A stretch of DNA of 64,000 nt, from positions 372,001 to 436,000 of the forward strand of contig NZ_RJRZ01000001.1 of the NCBI RefSeq assembly GCF_003993775.1. The letters run 5' to 3'. A program made the position numbers and the translations under genes. Every line of letters starts with the position of its first letter. Positions within the stretch are counted from its first letter, which is position 1. This document shows, one piece after another, positions 10,043 to 19,305 of this stretch. The notes beneath the pieces were generated by a model. That model was not told where the DNA came from. It saw nothing but the letters and a program-made list of their open reading frames with translations, and did not search any database. Origin of the DNA: Frigidibacter oleivorans (GTDB lineage: Bacteria > Pseudomonadota > Alphaproteobacteria > Rhodobacterales > Rhodobacteraceae).

Positions 10043-10960
10043 CTACAGCGTCACCGCGGGTTCCGCCCGCCCGCGCCCGGCGCCCGCCACGGCCTGCACC
10101 ATCCCGGCGCGCGGCGCGGCGGCGCGGGCGTCGTCATCCATCCCCTCCAGCGCCGTGGTGACGTAGAGCGTCGTCAGACCGGGGCCGCCGAAGGCCGGAC
10201 AGGTGACGTTCGGCGCGTCAAAGGCCACCGTGCGGACGACCGCGCCCGCCTCGTCGAAGGCCGCGACCCGGCCCCCGCCCCAGAGCGCGCACCAGAACAG
10301 CCCATCGGCGTCGATCACCGCGCCGTCCGGGTTCAGCCCCCGGTCCGACAGGTCGAGCCAGGGCCGCGCCGGACCCGCCGGCCAACCCTCGCCGTCCAGC
10401 GGCAGGCGCCAGACCCGCTGCCGGGGCGTGTCGGCGTAAAGCGCATGATCCCTCGCAAAGCAGATGGCGTTCGGCGTGGTCAGCCCCTCGACCAGCCGCC
10501 GCACTTCGCCCCGGTGCCAGCGCCAGATCGCGCCGCGGTCCCGCGCGCCCTCCTTGTCTGTGGTCGAGATCCAGAACCCGCCCCAGGGATCGGCCCGGCC
10601 GTCATTGCTGCGCAGGGCGGGATCCTCGTCCAGCACCGCAAGGGCCGTGGCCGTGCCGCGCCCCAGGTCGAACCGCCACAGCCGCCTTTCGCCGCCCAGG
10701 ATCAGCGTGTCGTCATCGACCCATCCCGCGGCGGAACAGGTTTCCAGCAGCGCCCAGGCCAGCGGGCCGGTCTCGTCGCGCGACAGCAGCCGCCCCTCGG
10801 GGATGTCGAACCAGAACAGCTGCCCCCGGCCGGGATGCCACAGCAGCCCCTCGCCCAGTTCCGAACGGCGGCTGTCGAAGACCTGCGGCGGCCCTGCTTG
10901 AGCCCCTGTGTCCGTCGCGGGGTCCATCCCCGTCTCCGTCCCTGCCGATGCGTCAGCCAT
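10043..10960 (-). CDS. SMP-30/gluconolactonase/LRE family lactonase
   Basis: A 305-residue six-bladed beta-propeller of the SMP-30 family, metal-dependent sugar lactonases. Family motifs are SELGEGLLWHPGRGQLFWFDI (metal glutamate near residue 36), SNDGRADPWGGFWISTTD, TTPNAICFARDHALYADT and NPDGAVIDADGLFWCALWGG. ATG 10960 follows GGAGGATCGG. It is divergent from the creatinase gene across 211 bp, so both may share a regulatory region. The natural lactone is unknown. Confidence 0.87.
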   Translation of the reverse strand: MADASAGTETGMDPATDTGAQAGPPQVFDSRRSELGEGLLWHPGRGQLFWFDIPEGRLLSRDETGPLAWALLETCSAAGWVDDDTLILGGERRLWRFDLGRGTATALAVLDEDPALRSNDGRADPWGGFWISTTDKEGARDRGAIWRWHRGEVRRLVEGLTTPNAICFARDHALYADTPRQRVWRLPLDGEGWPAGPARPWLDLSDRGLNPDGAVIDADGLFWCALWGGGRVAAFDEAGAVVRTVAFDAPNVTCPAFGGPGLTTLYVTTALEGMDDDARAAAPRAGMVQAVAGAGRGRAEPAVTL

Positions 10961-11171
10961 CCGATCCTCCACCGTTCCGCCCGACGGGCAACGTATCGGC
11001 CGCGCTTTCGGTTGCGGGCCTTGCCTCGCCGCGCCGTTCGGGCATGATGCGGAAGGGCCGCGGCGATGGCGTCGCCGCAAGGGGTTCGCCCCGCCGCCCG
11101 TCACCGTCCTGAACGCCGGGACCTTTCGGGGTCCGCCGCATCGCGCGACCCCGCAGCACGAGGTCTGACCG

Positions 11172-12392
11172 ATGAACACCCCCGCTTCCGCCCGCCCCGA
11201 AAGCTATCGCTTCCACAATGGCGAGAAGGCCGCCCTGCCCTTCGCCGCCGAGGAATATGCCGCCCGGCTGGAGGGTCTGCGCGACATCATGGACCTGCAC
11301 TCGCTGGACGCGGTGGTGCTGACCTCGATGCACAACGTCGCCTATTACTCGGGCTTTCTCTACTGCTCCTTCGGGCGGCCCTATGCCTGCGTGGTGACGC
11401 GCGAGGATTGCGTGACGGTCAGCGCCGGCATCGACGCGGGCCAGCCGTGGCGGCGGTCGGTGGGCGACAACGTCACCTATACCGACTGGGCGCGCGACAA
11501 TTTCTGGCGCACGGTCGCCGGCGTCGCCGGCACCGGCCGCGCCATCGGCTGCGAGGCCGATCACCTGACGATGGTGCAGGCGGAAAAGCTGAACCACTTC
11601 CTGCAGCCGAAGCGCGGCATGGACATCGCCCCCGCGACGATGGCGCAGCGGATGGTGAAGTCCGAGGCCGAGATCGACCTGATCCGCCACGGCGCGCAGG
11701 TGGCCGATATCGGCGGCCACGCGATCCGCGAGGCGGTGCGCGTCGACGCGACGGAACTGCAGGTGGCGATGGCCGGGCGCGACGCGATGGAGGCCGAGAT
11801 CGCCCGCCGCTTCCCGGACGCGGAATACCGCGACACCTGGGTGTGGTGCCAGTCGGGCCCCAACACCGACGGCGCCCACAACCCCGTCACCAACCGCGCG
11901 ATCCGGTCCGGCGACATCCTCAGCCTCAACTGCTTTCCCATGATCTCGGGCTATTACACCGCGCTGGAACGCACCCTGTTCGCTGGCGCGCCGGACGCGG
12001 CGAGCCTGTCCCTCTGGCAGGCCAATGTCGCGGCGCATGAATACGGGATGAGCCTGCTGCGCCCGGGCGTCAGCTGCGCCGAGGTGACGGCGCGGATCAA
12101 CGACTTCCTCGCCGAACGCGACCTCCTGCGCTACCGGACCTTCGGCTATGGCCACAGCTTCGGCCTCCTGTCGCATTACTACGGGCGCGAGGCGGGGCTG
12201 GAACTGCGCGAGGACATCGACACCGTGCTGGAACCGGGAATGGTGATCAGCATGGAGCCGATGCTGACCATCCCCGAGGGCCAGCCCGGCGCAGGCGGAT
12301 ACCGCGAACACGATATCTTGGTCATCGGCGAGGACGGGGCGGAAAACATCACCGGCTATCCCTATGGACCGGAGTTCAACGTGATCGGCTGA
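11172..12392 (+). CDS. Creatinase (creatine amidinohydrolase)
   Basis: Creatinase hydrolyses creatine to sarcosine and urea. The 406-residue protein follows Pseudomonas creatinase closely along its length: NVAYYSGFLYCSFGRPYA, GQPWRRSVGDNVTYTDWARD, TDGAHNPVTNRAIRSGDILS, YRTFGYGHSFGLLSHYYGRE and LELREDIDTVLEPGMV. H236 in DGAHNPVT corresponds to the catalytic histidine of the family. The pita-bread fold is shared with M24 aminopeptidases, but the metal-binding set of those enzymes is not retained, and the match to creatinase is far more specific. GAGGTC precedes ATG 11172. Creatininase and sarcosine oxidase genes are not in the window. Confidence 0.9.
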   Translation: MNTPASARPESYRFHNGEKAALPFAAEEYAARLEGLRDIMDLHSLDAVVLTSMHNVAYYSGFLYCSFGRPYACVVTREDCVTVSAGIDAGQPWRRSVGDNVTYTDWARDNFWRTVAGVAGTGRAIGCEADHLTMVQAEKLNHFLQPKRGMDIAPATMAQRMVKSEAEIDLIRHGAQVADIGGHAIREAVRVDATELQVAMAGRDAMEAEIARRFPDAEYRDTWVWCQSGPNTDGAHNPVTNRAIRSGDILSLNCFPMISGYYTALERTLFAGAPDAASLSLWQANVAAHEYGMSLLRPGVSCAEVTARINDFLAERDLLRYRTFGYGHSFGLLSHYYGREAGLELREDIDTVLEPGMVISMEPMLTIPEGQPGAGGYREHDILVIGEDGAENITGYPYGPEFNVIG

Positions 12393-12434
12393 CGCGCGGC
12401 GAAACGGGGGCAAGGCGTCCCGCCGCCTGCCCTA

Positions 12435-12474
12435 GCGTCATGCAACATTCAGCCGGATGTCACGAAAGCGTTAC
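12435..12474 (+). promoter_or_regulatory. Pho-box-like 11-bp-period direct repeats
   Basis: Four 7-mers spaced exactly 11 bp apart: GCGTCAT (12435), CATTCAG (12446), ATGTCAC (12457) and GCGTTAC (12468). The PhoB box is built of CTGTCAT-like 7-mers with 4-bp spacers, which is the same geometry. The first and third units match the consensus well and the other two weakly. The repeats lie 49 bp upstream of the ATG of a phytase-like gene. PhoB control is an inference. Confidence 0.45.
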
Positions 12475-12522
12475 CCGAGCCGCCGATTGCTCCTGCAACC
12501 CAACCTCGGAGGATGCTCGTCC

Positions 12523-14691
12523 ATGTCGATCCGGCTTTCCAGCCTCACCTCGGTGCTCGCGCTCGCCACCGCCTTCCCGGCGGCGGCGGACATGACCTTC
12601 AACCGTGTCGCCTCTTTCGCCACGCCGATGAACATGGCCGAGGGCGAGGACCGCATGCGCGCCACCTCGGCCGAGATCATCTCGGCCTCGGAAGACGGGA
12701 TGACGCTGGTCTATTCCGACAGCCCGCTGGGCGTCGTGGGCCTGATCGACATCACCGATCCGGCCGCGCCCAAAGCCGGCGGCAATATCGAGATGGGCGG
12801 TGAGCCGACCACCGCGCAGATCATCGGCAATCATGCCTTCGTGGGCGTGAACACCTCGGAAAGCTACACCGCGCCCTCGGGCAAGCTGGTGACGGTGGAC
12901 ATGACCTCGCACGAGATCCTCGGCGAGTGCGACCTCGGCGGCCAGCCCGACTCGGTCGCGCGGGCGAAGGACGGCAGCTTCATCACCGTCGCGATCGAGA
13001 ACGAGCGCGACGAGGACGTGAATGACGGCATGATCCCGCAGATGCCCGCGGGCTTCGTGGTCAAGGTGCCGGTCACGGACGGTGTGGCCGATTGCGCCAA
13101 CCTGCAGCAGATCGACGTGACCGGCCTGGCCGAGGTCGCGGGCGACGACCCGGAACCCGAATATGTGGATGTGAACGAGGCGGGCGAGATCGTCGTCACC
13201 CTGCAGGAAAACAACCACATCGTCGTCATCGGCACCGATGGCGCGGTGGCCAGCCACTTCTCGGCCGGCACCGTCGATCTGGACGGCATCGACACCGAGG
13301 ATGACGGCAAGCTCGACTTCTCGGGCAGCGCGACCGCCGTGCCGCGCGAACCCGATGGCGTGAAGTGGATCGACAACGACCATTTCGCCACCGCCAACGA
13401 GGGCGACTATGAAGGCGGCTCGCGCAGCTGGTCGATCTTCAACAAGGACGGCACGCTGGTCTACGAAGATGCGGGCGCGCTGGAAAAGGCCATCGCCGCC
13501 ATCGGCCACTATCCGGACAAGCGGTCCGACGCCAAGGGCGTGGAGCCGGAATCGATCGACTTCGCCGTGTTCGACGGCACGCCGATGATCTTCGTCGCCA
13601 CCGAACGCGCCTCGGTCATCGGCGCCTATGACGCGACCGACCCGGCCGCGCCGCAGCTGGTGCAGCTGATCGCCTCGGGCATCAGCCCGGAAGGCATGGT
13701 GTCGATCCCCTCGCGCAACCTGCTCGCCACCGCGAACGAGGTCGATCTGGGCGAAGACGGGCTCGCCCGCGCCCATGTGATGATCTACGAACGGGCCGAA
13801 GGCGAGGCCGCCTATCCGATGATCACCGCCGAGGGCGCGGACGAGGCCATCGGCTGGGGCGCGCTGTCCGCGCTGGCCGCCGATCCGGAACGGGCCGGCC
13901 ATCTCTGGGCAGCCTCGGACAGCGCCTATGGCGCGCAGCCGTCGATCTACAGCATCGACGCCACGCAGAAGCCCGCCCGCATCACCGGCAAGATCGTCGT
14001 CACCCGTGACGGCCATCCGGCGCAGAAGCTGGACATCGAAGGCATCGCCGCCGATGGCGAAGGCGGCTTCTGGCTGGCTTCGGAAGGCCGCAGCGACCGG
14101 CTGATCCCGCATGCGATCTACCACGTCGATGCCGAAGGCGAGATCCAGGACGAGATCGCCCTGCCCGCCGACCTGCTGAAGAACGAGATCCGCTTCGGCT
14201 TCGAAGGCATCGCGGTCCAGGGCGATACGCTGTGGATGGCCGTGCAGCGCGAATGGGGCGACGATCCCAAGGGCCAGGTCAAGCTGCTGGCCTACAACAC
14301 CGACTCCGAGGAATGGGGCGCGGTCGCCTACCCGCTGGAGCCGAAGGGCGAAGGCTGGATGGGCCTGTCCGAGATCACCATCGACGGCGACTGGGTCTAT
14401 ATTGTCGAGCGCGACAACCTGGTCGGCGACGCCGCGGTGGTGAAGAAGATCTTCCGCTTCCCGGCCAGCGAACTGGCGCCGGCGGCGATCGGCTCGGAAC
14501 TGCCGAAGGTGACGAAGGAAGAGGTCCGCGACCTGATCCCCGACCTGAAGTCGCTGAACGGCTTCGTGCTGGACAAGGTCGAGGGCTTCGCCATCGACGC
14601 GGCCGGCGAAGGCTGGGTGGTGACCGACAATGACGGCATCGACGACCACTCGGGCGAGACCCTGTTCTGGTCCATCGGCAACATGCGCTGA
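12523..14691 (+). CDS. Secreted phytase-like esterase/beta-propeller protein
   Basis: A 722-residue exported protein with a signal peptide (SIRLSSLTSVLALATAFPAA, cleavage near AAADMTF). The first part is a beta-propeller of the choice-of-anchor I type (EPEYVDVNEAGEIVVTLQEN, FATANEGDYEGGSRSW, GVEPESIDFAVFDG, LLATANEVDLGEDG). The last part, from about residue 440, resembles the esterase-like phytase family (LDIEGIAADGEGGFWLASEG, RFGFEGIAVQGDTLW, KVEGFAIDAAGEGWVVTDND). The gene is strongly acidic and periplasmic or secreted. ATG 12523 has GGAGGATG upstream. Upstream Pho-box-like repeats and a strong terminator suggest a single-gene unit responding to phosphate, which is inferred. Confidence 0.78.
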   Translation: MSIRLSSLTSVLALATAFPAAADMTFNRVASFATPMNMAEGEDRMRATSAEIISASEDGMTLVYSDSPLGVVGLIDITDPAAPKAGGNIEMGGEPTTAQIIGNHAFVGVNTSESYTAPSGKLVTVDMTSHEILGECDLGGQPDSVARAKDGSFITVAIENERDEDVNDGMIPQMPAGFVVKVPVTDGVADCANLQQIDVTGLAEVAGDDPEPEYVDVNEAGEIVVTLQENNHIVVIGTDGAVASHFSAGTVDLDGIDTEDDGKLDFSGSATAVPREPDGVKWIDNDHFATANEGDYEGGSRSWSIFNKDGTLVYEDAGALEKAIAAIGHYPDKRSDAKGVEPESIDFAVFDGTPMIFVATERASVIGAYDATDPAAPQLVQLIASGISPEGMVSIPSRNLLATANEVDLGEDGLARAHVMIYERAEGEAAYPMITAEGADEAIGWGALSALAADPERAGHLWAASDSAYGAQPSIYSIDATQKPARITGKIVVTRDGHPAQKLDIEGIAADGEGGFWLASEGRSDRLIPHAIYHVDAEGEIQDEIALPADLLKNEIRFGFEGIAVQGDTLWMAVQREWGDDPKGQVKLLAYNTDSEEWGAVAYPLEPKGEGWMGLSEITIDGDWVYIVERDNLVGDAAVVKKIFRFPASELAPAAIGSELPKVTKEEVRDLIPDLKSLNGFVLDKVEGFAIDAAGEGWVVTDNDGIDDHSGETLFWSIGNMR

Positions 14692-14725
14692 TCTGTCCGG
14701 CAGGACGAAGTCACGAAACGGTGGG

Positions 14726-14755
14726 GGCCTCCGCGCATCGCGCGGGGGCCTTTTT
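14726..14755 (+). terminator. Rho-independent terminator of phytase-like gene
   Basis: An 11-bp stem (GGCCTCCGCGC pairing with GCGCGGGGGCC, one mismatch) with a short loop, followed by TTTTT at 14751-14755. It begins 35 bp after the stop codon. Confidence 0.85.
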
Positions 14756-14888
14756 CCTGCGCCCGCGGTCCAAGGGGTTGACGCCATCGCGCGGCATGCG
14801 CTGATAGGACGATGTTTTTTCCCGGCGCAGGCATCCAGCCACTGCCATGGCGCGTTGCGGCGGGGATAATCGCCTGAAAGGAACGCGC

Positions 14889-15791
14889 GTGATCCTGCTG
14901 CCTGCTGCCGCCCCCTCTTTCCGATCCGCCCTCGCCCTGATGTCGCTGGCGCTGCTCGCCGCCTGCGGCGGGGGCGGCGCACCGCAACAGATGGGCCCGT
15001 CCGGCCCGCCCCCGCATGTGGTGGCGATGTACCAGACGGTGCAGGACGGCGAGTACACCATCCCCGCCGTCAACCCGGGCTATCTGGTGCCGCAGAACGT
15101 GCGCCAGACCGTCAGCTACAACGGCCCGGACCTGCCCGGCACCATCGTGGTCGATCCGCATGCCCGCGTGCTGTACTACGTCGAGGAAGGCGGCATGGCC
15201 ACGCGCTATGGCATCGCCGTGGGCCGCGAGGGACGGGGCTTCACCGGCGCCGCCGTCATCAGCCGCGAGGCCGAATGGCCGCGCTGGCAGCCGACGGCCA
15301 ACATGGTCCGCACCGATCCCGAGGTCTATGGCCCCTATCGCAACGGCATCGAAGGCGGGCTCGACAATCCGCTGGGCGCACGCGCGCTCTACCTCTACCG
15401 GGGCGGCCGCGACACCTATTACCGCATCCACGGCACCAACAATTCCTCGACCATCGGCCGCGCCACCTCGGCCGGCTGCATCCGCCTGTTCAACCAGGAC
15501 ATCCTCGACCTCTACGACCGCGTGCCGCTCGGCACCCCGGTCAAGGTGCGGACGCTGGAGGAATCCATCGCGCTGGAAGGTCAGATGGTCGAAGGGCCGG
15601 ACGGGCTGATGATCCCGCTCGCCTCGCTGCCCGCCGATGTGCAGAACGCCATCGCCATGGGCCAGACGCCCTGGCCGCCCTTCGTGGCCGAAAGCTCGAT
15701 CAGCCCCGCCAACAGCATCGGCAGCGCAGAGGGCCTTGCCGCCGCCGGCCTGAACGACCCGGCAGCGGTGACGGTGGTGCCGATCAACTGA
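14889..15791 (+). CDS. L,D-transpeptidase lipoprotein (YkuD/ErfK family)
   Basis: The family forms 3-3 cross-links in peptidoglycan or attaches proteins to it. The 300-residue protein opens with a lipoprotein signal ending LLAACGGGG. The YkuD domain spans about residues 85-210: GTIVVDPHARVLYYVEEGG, YGIAVGREGRGFTG, NPLGARALYLY, and the active-site segment YRIHGTNNSSTIGR then TSAGCIRL with the nucleophile C197. The GTG at 14889 has AAAGGAA upstream, better than an ATG 14 codons earlier. It is convergent with the ParDE module. Confidence 0.9.
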   Translation: MILLPAAAPSFRSALALMSLALLAACGGGGAPQQMGPSGPPPHVVAMYQTVQDGEYTIPAVNPGYLVPQNVRQTVSYNGPDLPGTIVVDPHARVLYYVEEGGMATRYGIAVGREGRGFTGAAVISREAEWPRWQPTANMVRTDPEVYGPYRNGIEGGLDNPLGARALYLYRGGRDTYYRIHGTNNSSTIGRATSAGCIRLFNQDILDLYDRVPLGTPVKVRTLEESIALEGQMVEGPDGLMIPLASLPADVQNAIAMGQTPWPPFVAESSISPANSIGSAEGLAAAGLNDPAAVTVVPIN

Positions 15792-15799
15792 TCCCGCGT

Positions 15800-15825
15800 C
15801 CGGCGCGCGCCTCGCCGCGCGCCGG
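15800..15825. terminator. Hairpin between convergent L,D-transpeptidase and parE
   Basis: A perfect 10-bp inverted repeat, CCGGCGCGCG and CGCGCGCCGG, with a 6-nt loop. It sits between two convergent genes. There is no T-tract on either strand, so termination is inferred from position only. Confidence 0.4.
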
Positions 15826-15833
15826 TCCCCGCA

Positions 15834-16145
15834 TCACGGCGGGTCGCGGTCGAAATGGCGCATCTGGTGCATGCGCTCGTGCAGGATCGTCACGATGCCG
15901 ATGGCCCCGTCCGGCAGCCAACGCCAATAGACGACATGCCGGCGATAGCGGATGTAGAAGCCGTCGACGCCGAACTCGGCCGGAACCGGGCGCGAGGCCA
16001 CGGTCCGGGCGGCCAGCCGGTCGAAGAGGTCGAACAACCCTTCCAGATAGGTGCGCGCCTGATCCTCGCCCCAGCGATCGCGCGTGTAGCGAAAGATCTC
16101 GTCGATCTGTGCCGCGGCCCTGCGCTGGACCCTGACCTGCGGCAC
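15834..16145 (-). CDS. parE: ParE/RelE-superfamily toxin
   Basis: A 103-residue toxin of a type II module. The pattern is typical of ParE: MPQVRVQRRAAAQIDEIFRY, WGEDQARTYLEGLFDLFDRL, RPVPAEFGVDGFYIRYRRHV and IGIVTILHERMHQMRHF. ParE toxins inhibit DNA gyrase. It lies 2 bp downstream of the antitoxin gene in the usual antitoxin-first order. Gyrase as target is from the family; a RelE-like ribonuclease is less likely because of the paired CopG/ParD antitoxin. Confidence 0.85.
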   Translation of the reverse strand: MPQVRVQRRAAAQIDEIFRYTRDRWGEDQARTYLEGLFDLFDRLAARTVASRPVPAEFGVDGFYIRYRRHVVYWRWLPDGAIGIVTILHERMHQMRHFDRDPP

Positions 16146-16147
16146 GG

Positions 16148-16408
16148 TCAGCGGGCGTTGCGGGCGACGACCTCTGCCGCGGTCAGCGGCAGGTAATCCG
16201 CCTCCTCCGCCGCGAAGGCAAGCCGCAGCTCGGCGCTCAGCCGGGCGAAGGCCTGCCGCTCGCTGTCGTCCCGATCGCGGCGGATCAGGTCGCGGACATA
16301 TTCGCTGACATTCTCATAAGCGCCGTCCTCGCCCACCTTTTCGGCCACATAGGCACCCAGCACCGGCCCCAGCCGCACGGTCATGGTCGTCATGGCGGAC
16401 TTCGGCAT
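16148..16408 (-). CDS. parD: ParD-family ribbon-helix-helix antitoxin
   Basis: An 86-residue CopG/ParD protein: the N-terminal ribbon-helix-helix (TTMTVRLGPVLGAYVAEKV, then YENVSEYVRDLIRRDRDD) binds DNA and the acidic helical tail wraps the toxin. ATG 16408 follows GAGGT at good spacing and is preferred to ATGs at codons 6 and 9. A perfect inverted repeat (16418-16450) lies directly upstream and is the likely autoregulatory operator. Confidence 0.87.
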   Translation of the reverse strand: MPKSAMTTMTVRLGPVLGAYVAEKVGEDGAYENVSEYVRDLIRRDRDDSERQAFARLSAELRLAFAAEEADYLPLTAAEVVARNAR

Positions 16409-16417
16409 CGCGCACCT

Positions 16418-16450
16418 CGCGTATTCGTCCTGAACAATATCGAATACGCG
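16418..16450 (-). promoter_or_regulatory. Inverted-repeat operator of parDE
   Basis: CGCGTATTCG (16418-16427) and CGAATACGCG (16441-16450) form a perfect 10-bp inverted repeat with a 13-bp, AT-rich centre. It is 10 bp upstream of the parD start. ParD proteins bind such sites to repress their own operon. Confidence 0.8.
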
Positions 16451-16462
16451 ACGTCGGGTCCA

Positions 16463-16804
16463 TCATTCCAGGATCACGAAGTCCTTCAGCGTCGTCTCCA
16501 CGCATTCCCATGTCCCGGCGAAGCCCGGGTGGATCAGCACGCTGTCCCCGGCGGCCAGTTCCTGCGGCTCTTTCCCGTCCTCGGTCAGGATCGACAGGCC
16601 GGACAGGATGTGGATGTATTCCCACTCCGAATAGCTCACGCGCCAGATGCCGGGGGTCGTCTGCCACATCCCGGCATAGAGGCTGCCGTGTTCCTCGTGC
16701 AGCCATGTCGTGTGGACCGGATCGCCGGCGATCACGACCGAAGGGTCGGGCCGTTCCACCGTGGGTTCGACACTGTCGCGGTCGAGGCGCAGGAAATGGG
16801 TCAT
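16463..16804 (-). CDS. Cupin domain protein (cupin_3/EutQ-like)
   Basis: A 113-residue single-domain cupin (TTPGIWRVSYSEWEYIHILS, GDSVLIHPGFAGTWECVETTLKDF). Proteins of this type (DUF861) often act on small catabolites or as sensors. The second ATG, at 16804, has GGAGAG upstream and is chosen over one six codons earlier. It begins 28 bp after the binding-protein gene and is probably in its operon. Function is not known. Confidence 0.8.
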   Translation of the reverse strand: MTHFLRLDRDSVEPTVERPDPSVVIAGDPVHTTWLHEEHGSLYAGMWQTTPGIWRVSYSEWEYIHILSGLSILTEDGKEPQELAAGDSVLIHPGFAGTWECVETTLKDFVILE

Positions 16805-16832
16805 CGTCTCTCCGGGGGTCATCGTCTCTGGG

Positions 16833-18308
16833 TCACGGGGTCCAGCGCACGGCGGACAGGTCGTTGGCCGGGGTCGGCGCGTTCTGCCACAGCCCCTCCA
16901 GCCGGGCGTCGGCGACGCCGGTCTTGGCCAGCTGGAACAGATAGGCGTTCACATGATCCCCGGCGATCATGCGCTGCATGTCCTTCAGGATCGCGCTGCG
17001 CCCGGCCGAATCGGCGGTGGCGTTCAGCCGGTCGTTCAGCGCGACGAAATCCGGCCGGGCATAGCCGAAGTAGTAATCGGGCCGGGCATAGATGCCGATG
17101 TCCATCGGTTCGACATGGGCGACGATGGTCAGGTCGAAGTCGCGGCCCTTGAACACCTGTTCCAGCCATTGCGCCCATTCGAGGTTGGCGATCTCCGTCC
17201 GGATGCCGACGGCGCGCAACTCGGCGGCGATGATCTCGCCCCCCCGGCGGGCATAGGCGGGCGGCGGCAGCGCCAGCCGCAGGGTCAGATCCCCGGCCCC
17301 CGCCTCGGCCAGCAGCGCGCGCGCCCGGTCGGGATCGTGGGGCGACAGGTCCAGCAGGTCGACATAATCCGGGTTGTGCGGCGCGAAATGGGTGCCGATG
17401 GGCGTGCCCTGGCCGAACATCGCGCCCTCGATGATCTCGTCCCGGTTCACCGCCAGCGCGATCGCCTCGCGCACCCGCGGGTCGTCCAGCGGCGGCTTGG
17501 CGTTGTTCATGGCAAGGATCGTCTCGCCCTCGGTGGTGCCGACGATCACCTTGAACCGGGGATCGGCCGCCAGTGCCGGCAGGGTTTCCGGCGCGGGATA
17601 GATCGGGAAGGCGTCCACGTCGCCCGCCATCAGCGCGGCGAAGGCGGCGGTCGGGTCGGGGATGAAGCGGAAGGTGGCGCGGGTCAGGGCGGGGATCTCG
17701 CCCCAGTACTCCGGCCAGGCCGCGAGCGTGACATGATCGCCCTGCACCCAGTCGGCCAGCCGGAACGGCCCGGTGCCCACCGGCGCCGTCGCCGCCTGCG
17801 CCGCGGTTTCGGGCGCGAGGATCACCGCATCGCCCCAGGCCATGTTCCAGTCGAAGGCGCCGTTCGGGGCCGACAGCCGCACCACCACCGTCATCGGATC
17901 GGGCAGTTCCACCGCCTCGATCCCCGCGAACAGCGCCTTCTGCGCATTGGCGCTGTCCGGCGCGCGGGCGCGGTCGAGGCTGAATTTGACGTCCGCCGCG
18001 TCAAAGGCGCTGCCGTCGTGGAAGGTCACGCCGGGCCGCAGGTGGAAGGTCCAGACGCGGCCGTCCTCGCTCGCCTCCCACCGTTCGGCCAGGGCGGGCA
18101 GCACCTCGCCCGCCGGGCCAAAGCGTGTCAGCCCTTCGAACAGGTTGCCATAGACCACCTCGTCGATGGCCGCCGCCGCCCCCGCCGTCGGGTCGAGGTT
18201 CGGGGGTTCCAGCGCCATGCCCAGAACCAGCGTGTCGGGCGGGGCGGCCAGCGCCGGCAGCGCGGCCAGAACCAGCGGCGCGAGCGTCAGGCGAAGCGGT
18301 CGGGTCAT
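16833..18308 (-). CDS. ABC transporter substrate-binding protein (family 5)
   Basis: A 491-residue periplasmic binding protein of the dipeptide/nickel family (SBP_bac_5). The signal peptide is [20 protein letters not shown]. Family features are [69 protein letters not shown] and [23 protein letters not shown] 18308 follows GAGGAGACG. No permease or ATPase genes adjoin it, so it is an orphan or works with a distant transporter. The ligand is unknown. Confidence 0.88.
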   Translation of the reverse strand: MTRPLRLTLAPLVLAALPALAAPPDTLVLGMALEPPNLDPTAGAAAAIDEVVYGNLFEGLTRFGPAGEVLPALAERWEASEDGRVWTFHLRPGVTFHDGSAFDAADVKFSLDRARAPDSANAQKALFAGIEAVELPDPMTVVVRLSAPNGAFDWNMAWGDAVILAPETAAQAATAPVGTGPFRLADWVQGDHVTLAAWPEYWGEIPALTRATFRFIPDPTAAFAALMAGDVDAFPIYPAPETLPALAADPRFKVIVGTTEGETILAMNNAKPPLDDPRVREAIALAVNRDEIIEGAMFGQGTPIGTHFAPHNPDYVDLLDLSPHDPDRARALLAEAGAGDLTLRLALPPPAYARRGGEIIAAELRAVGIRTEIANLEWAQWLEQVFKGRDFDLTIVAHVEPMDIGIYARPDYYFGYARPDFVALNDRLNATADSAGRSAILKDMQRMIAGDHVNAYLFQLAKTGVADARLEGLWQNAPTPANDLSAVRWTP

Positions 18309-18477
18309 CGGCGTCTCCTCGGAAGGCCGGGCCGTCCGATGTGACACCGCGCGACCGCGCGGATCAAGGCCCGATCCCTTCGCCGCTGCAGAAAGCCCTT
18401 GGTCCCCGCGGCATCCCCGCCTAGAAACCGCCTCGAGCGGCCCCGGTGCCGCCGGGGAGGCCAAGGGGGGATCCGCC

Positions 18478-19305
18478 ATGAGTGCCAGCACGGAGCGCGC
18501 CCGGCGCGCGACGCCGTCCGACATCCGCGCGCGCAAGGGGGGCACGCCGGTCGTCTGCCTGACCGCCTATACCACGCCGATGGCCCGGCTGGTCGATGCC
18601 GCCTGCGACGTGGCGCTGGTGGGCGACAGCGTAGGGATGGTGCTGCACGGCCTGCCCTCGACGCTGGGCGTGACGCTGGAGATGATGATCCTGCACGGGC
18701 AGGCGGTGGCGCGGGGGCTGGACCGCGCCTGTCTGGTGATCGACATGCCCTTCGGCAGCTATGAGGAAGGGCCGGAACAGGCCTTCCGCCATGCCGCCCG
18801 GCTGATGGCCGAAACCGGCGCGCAGGCGGTGAAGCTGGAAGGCGGCCGGCACATGGCGGCGACGGTGGCCTTCCTCGTGGCGCGGGGCATTCCGGTGATG
18901 GGCCATGTCGGCCTGACCCCGCAATCGGTTAATGCCTTCGGTGGCTACCGGGTGCAGGGGCGCGGCGCCGATGCCGACCGGGTCGCCGCCGATGCTCGCG
19001 CGGTGGCCGAGGCCGGTGCCTTTGCCGTGGTGCTGGAAAAGGTGCCCGCCGCCCTCGCCGACCGGATCACCGCCGAGATCGCGGTGCCCACCATCGGCAT
19101 CGGCGCCAGCCCCGGCTGCGACGGGCAGGTGCTGGTCGTCGACGACATGCTGGGCCTGTTCGGGGACTTCCGGCCGAAATTCGTCCGCCGCTATGCCGAG
19201 CTTGGCGACGGCGCCGCCGCCGCGATCGCCGCCTATGCCGAGGATGTCCGCGCCCGCCGCTTTCCGGGGCCGGAGCATGTCTTCACCGCCGGAGAGGGCG
19301 CATGA
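18478..19305 (+). CDS. panB: 3-methyl-2-oxobutanoate hydroxymethyltransferase
   Basis: PanB makes ketopantoate from 2-oxoisovalerate and methylene-tetrahydrofolate, the first step of pantothenate synthesis. The 275-residue protein has the metal-binding segment [11 protein letters not shown] at about 42-52, [36 protein letters not shown] and [20 protein letters not shown]. The ATG follows AAGGGGGGATCC. Its stop overlaps the panC start (ATGA), so the two are translationally coupled. Confidence 0.96.
   Translation: MSASTERARRATPSDIRARKGGTPVVCLTAYTTPMARLVDAACDVALVGDSVGMVLHGLPSTLGVTLEMMILHGQAVARGLDRACLVIDMPFGSYEEGPEQAFRHAARLMAETGAQAVKLEGGRHMAATVAFLVARGIPVMGHVGLTPQSVNAFGGYRVQGRGADADRVAADARAVAEAGAFAVVLEKVPAALADRITAEIAVPTIGIGASPGCDGQVLVVDDMLGLFGDFRPKFVRRYAELGDGAAAAIAAYAEDVRARRFPGPEHVFTAGEGA

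Noticed and set aside
11172-12392. Xaa-Pro aminopeptidase (M24) as the identity of the creatinase
   Set aside because: The fold is shared, but the detailed match to creatinase, including the DGAHNPVT catalytic segment, is much more specific.
15834-16408. A genomic island around the toxin-antitoxin modules
   Set aside because: Base composition and codon use look like those of neighbours, and no integrase or attachment repeats are present.
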